Assembly (NCBI GenBank): GCA_030611115.1
Contig: JAUWQK010000074.1
Location: 1 to 7,295 of the forward strand
Source: Deltaproteobacteria bacterium
Lineage (GTDB): Bacteria > Desulfobacterota > Desulfobacteria > Desulfobacterales > ETH-SRB1
Length of the DNA stretch: 7,295 bases
Direction of reading: 5' to 3'
The notes below the pieces were generated by a model. The model searched no databases and was not told the DNA's origin. It saw only the letters and a list, made by a program, of their open reading frames with translations. This document shows positions 1-4,630 of the stretch, piece after piece. Positions within the stretch are counted from its first letter, which is position 1, and each line of letters begins with the position of its first letter. The position numbers were made by a program, and so were the translations under genes.

Positions 1-614
1 GCACAGAAATTGCACTTTTCCACAACACCCTTCATCCTTGTCGGAAACTCTTTATTTTCCTCTTTGATGAAAGGGCGCGGATCTCTGAAGTTAAAACTTC
101 TTGATCCATATGGACATGCCGCCATGCAGAATCTGCACCCAATACACCTGTGAAAGTCCATCAAGACAATTCCGTCATCCCTTTTAAATGTTGCTTTTGT
201 AGGACATGCTCTGACACATGCTGGTTTTTCACAGTGATTGCATAATACCAGGAACGGCAGATGTTTAATTCTGTCATTAATTAATTCATGTTCCCTGTGA
301 GTAAAGACATGTTTATACTTATCCTCCCAGATCCACATGATCTTATGTCTGGGCTCTGGAATTTCAGGAACATTATGGATCTTATGACAGGCTTCAATGA
401 TCGGGTCAAGATCCTCTGCTGAATGAAATTTCCTGGTGTCTATTACCATTCCCCATTTCTTAGCTGTAAGGGCTTCTTCATTTTGAGAGACTTCCGGTTT
501 GGGTTCTGCTCCGTGTCCTCCTGATGCAGCAAATACATCAAGAACCGGCTTTGTCCCTATCCCTAAAGCTGTTATTCCAGCTACTTTCAAGAAGCTTCTT
601 CTGCTGTTTCCCAT
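1..614 (-). CDS. dsrO: DsrO, periplasmic Fe-S subunit of DsrMKJOP (3' end missing)
   Basis: Periplasmic ferredoxin-like electron-transfer subunit of the DsrMKJOP membrane complex. It presumably relays electrons between DsrJ and the quinone-interacting membrane protein DsrP. Seen: 204 residues from ATG at 614-612; the gene continues past the left edge. The N-terminus has a twin-arginine export motif, SRRSFLK (residues 4-10), followed by a hydrophobic stretch (VAGITALGIG), so Tat export of the folded protein is expected. Fe-S ligands follow: C125, C128, C133, C137 (CxxCx4CxxxCP), then C157, C160, C163, C167 (CxxCxxCxxxCP), then C201 and C204 at the edge. The usual first cysteine cluster of PsrB/DmsB-type proteins is represented only by C76 in EACHKIHNVP. 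The start overlaps the dsrJ stop by one base (TAATG), with GGAGGAG upstream inside dsrJ. The order J-O and the Tat motif make the assignment strong. Confidence 0.95.
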   Translation of the reverse strand, partial: MGNSRRSFLKVAGITALGIGTKPVLDVFAASGGHGAEPKPEVSQNEEALTAKKWGMVIDTRKFHSAEDLDPIIEACHKIHNVPEIPEPRHKIMWIWEDKYKHVFTHREHELINDRIKHLPFLVLCNHCEKPACVRACPTKATFKRDDGIVLMDFHRCIGCRFCMAACPYGSRSFNFRDPRPFIKEENKEFPTRMKGVVEKCNFC

Positions 615-1024
615 TACTTATTCTCCTCCGGCTTCTTCTCCTTCGGCGCTATGTGGCAATCCCAGCAGTAAGGGTCTACCGAAGCATAATTGTGGCATTT
701 ATCACAAAATTCAGCCTTATTCTCATGACATCCCATGCATGATTCTTCACCAGCAGAAAGACTCATGTTGAAAATCTTTCCGCTGCCGCTTTTGTAAAGT
801 CTATTTGCATCCCGTACTACTGTATCTCTCCACAGGTCAAGAATCTGCATATGCTTTTGCTTCATATCCGCTTTAGGCACAACACATTCTTTTGCAGCTT
901 TCGCCTTTTCAGACAGCTTTGGCTCAGGTGCAGAGGATGCTTTTCCTAAATTATACCAAAAAGGAAATGTTACAATTGCAACAAAAATGATTAAGCCAAT
1001 AACTATCTTGTTCTTATCATTCAT
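614..1024 (-). CDS. dsrJ: DsrJ, triheme cytochrome c of DsrMKJOP
   Basis: Membrane-anchored periplasmic triheme cytochrome c, the periplasmic haem subunit of DsrMKJOP. From the preferred start it is 136 residues. It has an uncleaved-looking N-terminal membrane anchor (about residues 6-26, IVIGLIIFVAIVTF core) and three CxxCH haem sites: CMGCH (96-100), CDKCH (107-111) and CWDCH (120-124). A lone cysteine at residue 47, in ECVVPKADMKQKHM, corresponds to the conserved Cys reported as the unusual distal haem ligand in Allochromatium DsrJ. Nearby M54, H58 and M59 are other candidate ligands. Start choice: an in-frame ATG at 1039-1037 would add MEDEW but has no Shine-Dalgarno. The ATG at 1024-1022 has GGAGG eight bases upstream. 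The stop overlaps the dsrO start. The C-terminus is Lys/Glu-rich and hydrophilic. Identity is secure from haem pattern, length and position. Confidence 0.96.
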   Translation of the reverse strand: MNDKNKIVIGLIIFVAIVTFPFWYNLGKASSAPEPKLSEKAKAAKECVVPKADMKQKHMQILDLWRDTVVRDANRLYKSGSGKIFNMSLSAGEESCMGCHENKAEFCDKCHNYASVDPYCWDCHIAPKEKKPEENK

Positions 1025-1032
1025 CCACTCAT

Positions 1033-1037
1033 CCTCC
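1033..1037 (-). promoter_or_regulatory. Ribosome-binding site deciding the dsrJ start
   Basis: GGAGG lies eight bases before the ATG at 1024-1022. It overlaps the upstream in-frame ATG (1039-1037), which itself has no purine-rich sequence before it. This favours the shorter DsrJ of 136 residues. Confidence 0.8.
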
Positions 1038-1059
1038 ATTACTCAAAATCGGTCCCCCG

Positions 1060-2721
1060 CTACCGGCCGGAAAAAGCAGGGCGTGTATAATATTCTTCAG
1101 GATCCATTTCATCCTTATTGGGAATATCTTCTCCACGCAAGTTCATTGTTTTTTCCTGTTCACCGGGTATTATCAAGGCATTGGCCACCATCTCGTGAAC
1201 TCCAGTTACATCCACATCAGGAACCCAGTATCCCATTAGAGGTGGAAGTACCGCCCTGTCAATTGCACAAACACAGGCAAGCATATTCACCCCGTGTTTT
1301 TCTTGAACATATTTTACTGCATTTGCCCTGGGCAATCCACCGGACAACCTCAACTCCATATCTTCACTTGCATTAAGTCCTGATCCACTACCGCAGCAGA
1401 AGGTTTGTTCCCGAATACAATTCCTCGGCATATCATAGAAATTATTGCATACATTCTTGATTACATATCGGGGTTCATCAAACATTCCCATACTCCTGGC
1501 CGGATTGCATGAATCATGAAACGTAACTTTTAAATTATCATTTCGGCTGGGATCAAGATCTAGCTTGCCGTGTTTGATCAGGTCAGCGGTAAATTCAACT
1601 ATATGTACCATCTTTGTGGATTTTGCATTCTCAAACTTAGTGCCGGTTATTGGATTAACCGGTTCTTCAAGAAAATCAGCAGGACCATTCATGGTATCCA
1701 TATACTGGTTTATCACCCGCCACATGTGACCGCATTCACCACCAAGTATCCATTTAACGCCAAGTCTCTTGGCTTCTGCATACATTTTTGCATTCAGCCT
1801 TTTCATTACCTCGTTCGAGGTAAAAAGGCCAAAATTTCCACCCTCTGAATTGTACGTACTCCATGTAACATCAAGCCCGTATTTCTCCTTTAAGTAATGG
1901 AAAAGTATCATATACCCCATAGCAGTATATGTGCCTGGATCACCGAACACATCGCCGGAAGGCGTTACAAATAGAATATCAGCGCCTTTCTTGTTGAATG
2001 TCGGGTGAACCCTTATACCGGTTGTATCTTCAATTTCATCAGTAAAGAAATCCAGCATATCCACGAATGCATGCGGCTGAATTCCCATATGATTTCCTGT
2101 CATGTAACAATTTGACACCGGGGTTGCAATCCAGTCTATGTTTAAGCCCAAGAGATTAAGCAACTCTCTCCCCATCATTGTTATTTCTGCCGTATCAATA
2201 CCATAAGGGCAGAATACCGAACATCGCCTGCATTCACTGCACTGAAAGAAATAATACCACCACTCTTTCAGAACATCCAAAGTAAGCTCCCTTGCGCCGG
2301 CAAATTTTCCGAGTATCTTTCCGGCTTTTGTAAATTCATTTCTGTATATAGACCTGAGGAGCTCTGCTCGAACAACGGGCATGTTTTTTGGATCGCCTGT
2401 TCCGATAAAAAAATGACATTTGTCAGCGCATGCACCGCAACGCACACAAATGTCCATAAAAATTTTAAATGTTCTAAACCTTTCCAGCCTGTCCCTCATC
2501 CCCTCTATAATGATTTCTTTCCAATTTTCGGGAAGTTTCCAGTCGTCATCAAGCGGGTTCCATTCTCTTGCATATGGAAGGCCAAGTGTTTCAACGCTCT
2601 TAGGTTTAGCGGCGTAACAAAACATCCCCTCTCTAATTACAGTGGGGGTGTCCATCCACCCGGTTCTGGGCGGAGTAAAATCTGTCCTTGCAATTAGTTC
2701 ATCTGGTTTTAAATCTGCCAT
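1060..2721 (-). CDS. dsrK: DsrK, HdrD-like catalytic Fe-S subunit of DsrMKJOP
   Basis: Cytoplasmic Fe-S protein related to heterodisulfide reductase subunit HdrD. In DsrMKJOP it takes electrons from DsrM and is thought to reduce the DsrC disulfide or trisulfide product of sulfite reduction. 553 residues. Two cubane [4Fe-4S] motifs are visible: C92-C95-C98-C102 (CVRCGACADKC) and C161-C164-C167-C171 (CSECRRCSVFCP). The C-terminal half carries a CCG-type region for the special catalytic cluster: GGECGH (C330), HDSC (C405), FCCGSG (C442-C443) and CVC (C483, C485). The last pair is CxC rather than the CxxC of the general CCG signature. ATG at 2721-2719 overlaps the dsrM stop (TAATG) and has AAGGAG with a five-base spacer, so translation is probably coupled to dsrM. 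The long N-terminal region before the first cluster (about 90 residues, rich in Trp and Pro) fits DsrK. No frameshift is seen. Confidence 0.97.
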   Translation of the reverse strand: MADLKPDELIARTDFTPPRTGWMDTPTVIREGMFCYAAKPKSVETLGLPYAREWNPLDDDWKLPENWKEIIIEGMRDRLERFRTFKIFMDICVRCGACADKCHFFIGTGDPKNMPVVRAELLRSIYRNEFTKAGKILGKFAGARELTLDVLKEWWYYFFQCSECRRCSVFCPYGIDTAEITMMGRELLNLLGLNIDWIATPVSNCYMTGNHMGIQPHAFVDMLDFFTDEIEDTTGIRVHPTFNKKGADILFVTPSGDVFGDPGTYTAMGYMILFHYLKEKYGLDVTWSTYNSEGGNFGLFTSNEVMKRLNAKMYAEAKRLGVKWILGGECGHMWRVINQYMDTMNGPADFLEEPVNPITGTKFENAKSTKMVHIVEFTADLIKHGKLDLDPSRNDNLKVTFHDSCNPARSMGMFDEPRYVIKNVCNNFYDMPRNCIREQTFCCGSGSGLNASEDMELRLSGGLPRANAVKYVQEKHGVNMLACVCAIDRAVLPPLMGYWVPDVDVTGVHEMVANALIIPGEQEKTMNLRGEDIPNKDEMDPEEYYTRPAFSGR

Positions 2722-3722
2722 TATAACTCCTTTTCCACTGGGAGTCCAGCTTCTATCATTTTTTCCCTAAAATCATCTTCATACTCTGCATATGTATGAA
2801 CCTTAACTTTTGGATTCCAAGGATTTATGTGCCTTTGAGCCCTGGTGTTACAACGGACATTTCTCGTCGGGCTCAGGAATACTCCACCTAAATGCATTAG
2901 TTTACTGAAAGGAAAATATGCCAGCAGAACACTGACAAAAAATACATGAACATAAAAAATAGCGCCAATCCCATCCGGAATGTGTGGATGAAATGTTACC
3001 AGACCCATTGTCAGCTCTTTAACGCCAACGATATCTACCTTTGTAAAATATCGCATCATAATTCCGGATACGGCGATACCGATAATGAGGAATAAGGGGA
3101 AAAAGTCTGCGGCAAGTGAAAAATATCTTACCTGTGAAATTAATATTCTCCTGAGAAGCAAAAACATTGCCGCAGCCAGAAGAACCACACCGGAAATCAG
3201 GACACCAGGCAGTCCAATCTGGAGAAACCCGTCAACCTTTTCAAGAATTTGAAGACAAAATGGGACAGGTTCAAGAAAAAAACGCAGATGTCTCACCAGC
3301 ACCGTAAGGAATGAATAGTGAAACGCCAGTGAAAACAACCACAGCCACTTTTCCCATACATAAGAAATCTTTGGCCCTTCGTTCAATTTGCATGTTGTAT
3401 TCCTGAATAAGGAACGGAATAACAATATTTCCAGGGCCATCCTTATGATAACACCACCTGTTGAAAATGGATTATCAATCTTACTGGGTTTGATCCATGG
3501 AAGTGATTCTTGCTGACCGCATGTTGTGGGAATAGCAAATGGAACTGGAGAACGCGCCCAGTCATTGACTCGCATCACAAATCCTACAATAAATGTAATC
3601 AAGGCCAGATAAGGAATAATGATCCCGAATAACCACTGAAGCCCTATTGCTTCAACGCCCGCATAGGCAACCAGAAAAAGAGCAATAACTGCCATGAGGG
3701 AATACAAATACTTTTCATTCAT
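2721..3722 (-). CDS. dsrM: DsrM, NarI-like dihaem cytochrome b subunit of DsrMKJOP
   Basis: Integral membrane cytochrome b that exchanges electrons with the menaquinone pool and passes them to DsrK. 333 residues from the preferred start. About six hydrophobic segments are visible (roughly residues 7-24, 30-50, 125-146, 172-190, 206-224 and 254-275). Likely haem-b ligands are H135/H145 in one helix and H259/H277 in the last. Their spacings of 10 and 18 equal those of the NarI ligands H56/H66 and H187/H205. A cytoplasmic-type loop around residues 53-88 (DWARSPVPFAIPTTCGQQ) is typical of DsrM. The C-terminal tail is charged and soluble. Start choice: the ATG at 3728-3726 leaves only two bases after GAGG, whereas the ATG at 3722-3720 leaves eight, so MNEKYLYSL is preferred. 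The stop overlaps the dsrK ATG. It is the first gene of the M-K-J-O run. Confidence 0.96.
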   Translation of the reverse strand: MNEKYLYSLMAVIALFLVAYAGVEAIGLQWLFGIIIPYLALITFIVGFVMRVNDWARSPVPFAIPTTCGQQESLPWIKPSKIDNPFSTGGVIIRMALEILLFRSLFRNTTCKLNEGPKISYVWEKWLWLFSLAFHYSFLTVLVRHLRFFLEPVPFCLQILEKVDGFLQIGLPGVLISGVVLLAAAMFLLLRRILISQVRYFSLAADFFPLFLIIGIAVSGIMMRYFTKVDIVGVKELTMGLVTFHPHIPDGIGAIFYVHVFFVSVLLAYFPFSKLMHLGGVFLSPTRNVRCNTRAQRHINPWNPKVKVHTYAEYEDDFREKMIEAGLPVEKEL

Positions 3723-3730
3723 TAACATTA

Positions 3731-3734
3731 CCTC
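3731..3734 (-). promoter_or_regulatory. Ribosome-binding site deciding the dsrM start
   Basis: The short Shine-Dalgarno GAGG is eight bases from the ATG at 3722-3720 but only two from the upstream in-frame ATG at 3728-3726. It begins three bases after the distal arm of the inverted repeat at 3738-3809, so folding of that repeat could influence access to it. Confidence 0.6.
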
Positions 3735-3737
3735 GCT

Positions 3738-3809
3738 CTATGGCTTCACAGCAACTTTCAAATTTCATTTTGAACTACACCTTTTACTTGCTGCCTGAAG
3801 CCTCCATAG
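3738..3809 (-). repeat. Bulged 17-bp inverted repeat in the dsrM leader
   Basis: The plus-strand arm at 3738-3754, CTAT-GGCTTCA-CAGCAA, is complementary over all 17 bases to 3788-3809, TTGCTG-cc-TGAAGCC-tcc-ATAG. The only interruptions are bulges of two (3794-3795) and three (3803-3805) bases on one arm. Inside the loop, TTCAAA (3757-3762) and TTTGAA (3769-3774) form a second 6-bp stem with a 6-base loop. It occupies most of the gap between the RsbRD-domain gene and dsrM. Neither strand has a T-run after the stem, so an intrinsic terminator is unlikely. An mRNA processing or stability element, or a protein or RNA control site for dsrM, fits better. The base pairing is seen directly; the role is inference. 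Confidence 0.7.
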
Positions 3810-3823
3810 TAATATTTGAATCT

Positions 3824-4354
3824 TCAGAGACTCGGTCCTTCTGCCGAAATCTCAGTTAACAAACCCGCCCTCTCAAATGCGCGGAAGGTTCTGTTTCTCT
3901 CCTCTTTTGCCTTTATATCATAAACCTTCTCCCTGCATTTTAGATAAACATCAAAGGCAATTAAAGTTAGTTCATCTATCTTTGATTCAAAATGCAACAA
4001 CTCTTTTAAACTATCAAGATCTGAAAGTTCTTTTTTTAAAACCCCTCTGATAACCTTTTTTAACAAAAAGATAAAGCCGGTTGATTTTGAATAGTATAAA
4101 ATGGGCTGTACAGCTCTGATTCTTAAAATAGGATAAAGATAAGATGTTATGGATTCATAATCCATTTCATTAAGAAGTTCATCGAAAAGCGGCCCTAAAT
4201 TTACAGAAAGGGTATTGCCGACCGGATTAGCAAAAGGATCTTTCTGGCTCTTCATAAATTTGGCACTGTCGGCAGGATAGTTATCAATAGCTGAGACCAG
4301 CCATTTTTTTACAATAGCATCTTTATTCCGCTCTAATAAATTATCCAGCCTCAT
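3824..4354 (-). CDS. RsbRD N-terminal-domain protein upstream of dsrM
   Basis: Small cytoplasmic protein of 176 residues that looks like a stand-alone RsbRD_N domain (the N-terminal sensor-like, globin-fold-related region of RsbT co-antagonists). Family-type motifs seen: an N-terminal helix with LLERNKDAIVKKW, QKDPFANPVG (residues 37-46), LRIRAVQ (77-83) and GFIFLLKKVIR (93-103). A final helix with alternating charges runs from about 122 to 160. No STAS domain follows, no membrane segment or signal peptide is visible, and the single cysteine is C140. Genes of this kind commonly sit just upstream of dsrM in sulfate reducers (recollection, not checked). A regulatory or sensing role for the dsr complex is only inference. 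ATG at 4354-4352 is the only plausible start; its nearest GGAG is 12 bases away, which suggests modest initiation. It is separated from dsrM by 101 bp containing an inverted repeat. Confidence 0.85.
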   Translation of the reverse strand: MRLDNLLERNKDAIVKKWLVSAIDNYPADSAKFMKSQKDPFANPVGNTLSVNLGPLFDELLNEMDYESITSYLYPILRIRAVQPILYYSKSTGFIFLLKKVIRGVLKKELSDLDSLKELLHFESKIDELTLIAFDVYLKCREKVYDIKAKEERNRTFRAFERAGLLTEISAEGPSL

Positions 4355-4366
4355 ATCTCGGGCACA

Positions 4367-4371
4367 CTCCT
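4367..4371 (-). promoter_or_regulatory. Distant Shine-Dalgarno of the RsbRD-domain gene
   Basis: AGGAG ends 12 bases before the ATG at 4354-4352, longer than the eight seen for dsrM and dsrJ. The codons between are in frame but include no alternative start, so the ATG stands. Initiation may be weak, or may use the closer GAG at 4357-4359. Confidence 0.45.
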
Positions 4372-4392
4372 AAAATTGCATTTATAAAAAAG

Positions 4393-4418
4393 TAACACCT
4401 GCGCTAACTTGATAACAC
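4393..4418 (-). repeat. Paired GTGTTA direct repeat upstream of the dsr operon
   Basis: On the minus strand GTGTTA occurs at 4418-4413 and again at 4398-4393. They are exactly 20 bp apart, about two helical turns, just upstream of the TATAAA at 4386-4381. The placement resembles tandem activator half-sites, but the units are only 6 bp in AT-rich DNA, so chance is a real alternative. Confidence 0.3.
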
Positions 4419-4505
4419 TCAAACAAATTAATAACAAAAACAAGCAGAAGCAGTAAGGCATATGAATCAAGCTTTTAAGAATTAGCTTATAAACAAATTA
4501 CAGCA

Positions 4506-4516
4506 TCTTGTCAAGA
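4506..4516. promoter_or_regulatory. Palindrome TCTTGTCAAGA upstream of acnA
   Basis: Perfect 5-bp arms around a central T at 4511. It shares the core TTGTCAA with a second palindrome at 4593-4605, and the shared sequence extends as TTGTCAARAATAAA (4508-4521 and 4596-4609). It could be an operator for acnA or for both divergent units. No regulator is identified. Confidence 0.35.
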
Positions 4517-4592
4517 ATAAAAAAATGATAATCAGTTACTAAATTTATAGCAAAAGGTTGTAAAGTTAATTTTTTTATGTTTTTTAGAATCT

Positions 4593-4605
4593 TTTTTGTC
4601 AAAAA
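4593..4605. promoter_or_regulatory. Palindrome TTTTTGTCAAAAA next to the acnA start
   Basis: Perfect 6-bp arms around a central T at 4599, 16 bases before the acnA Shine-Dalgarno. The core TTGTCAA matches the palindrome centred at 4511, 88 bp upstream. A protein bound here would probably block transcription or early elongation of acnA. The outer bases are simple T and A runs, which weakens the case. Confidence 0.35.
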
Positions 4606-4621
4606 TAAATTAGCAGAGTTC

Positions 4622-4626
4622 GGAGG
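4622..4626 (+). promoter_or_regulatory. Shine-Dalgarno of acnA
   Basis: GGAGG stands four bases before the ATG at 4631. The spacing is tighter than for the dsr genes, but no other in-frame start lies near. The encoded N-terminus MADFKNSF aligns in length with other AcnA proteins. Confidence 0.75.
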
Positions 4627-4630
4627 TCAT

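Larger units (their letters stand above)
4355..4630. promoter_or_regulatory. AT-rich divergent control region between the dsr operon and acnA
   Basis: This 276-bp non-coding stretch must hold the promoters for both the leftward dsr operon and the rightward acnA. It is strongly AT-rich, with an A7 run (4519-4525) and T-runs at 4570-4576, 4580-4585 and 4592-4597, which may bend the DNA. On the minus strand TATAAA (4386-4381) could be a -10 box placing the transcript start just before the RsbRD Shine-Dalgarno, but no convincing -35 is seen. On the plus strand no clear sigma-70 pair at 16-18 bp spacing could be picked. Small repeats and palindromes inside it are listed separately. No tRNA, small gene or terminator was recognised. 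Confidence 0.6.

Noticed and set aside
499..771. Plus-strand open frames opposite the dsrJ-dsrO junction
   Set aside because: They overlap the haem-motif and Tat-signal coding regions in antisense and show no domain of their own.
987..1376. A 129-residue plus-strand open frame opposite dsrK and dsrJ
   Set aside because: It lies antisense to well-supported dsr genes; its composition looks like read-through of the complementary strand and no ribosome-binding site was seen.
3784..3807. Seven-codon ORF (MEASGSK) in the dsrM leader, as a possible leader peptide
   Set aside because: There is no Shine-Dalgarno before its ATG, no codon bias suggesting attenuation, and no terminator after it.
4421..4500. 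10-bp direct repeat AAACAAATTA at 4421-4430 and 4491-4500, 70 bp apart
   Set aside because: It is short and made mostly of A and T in an AT-rich spacer, so chance recurrence is likely; it has no symmetry.
4570..4597. T-runs before acnA as a terminator
   Set aside because: No stable GC-rich stem precedes the T-runs, and no plus-strand gene lies upstream that would need termination.
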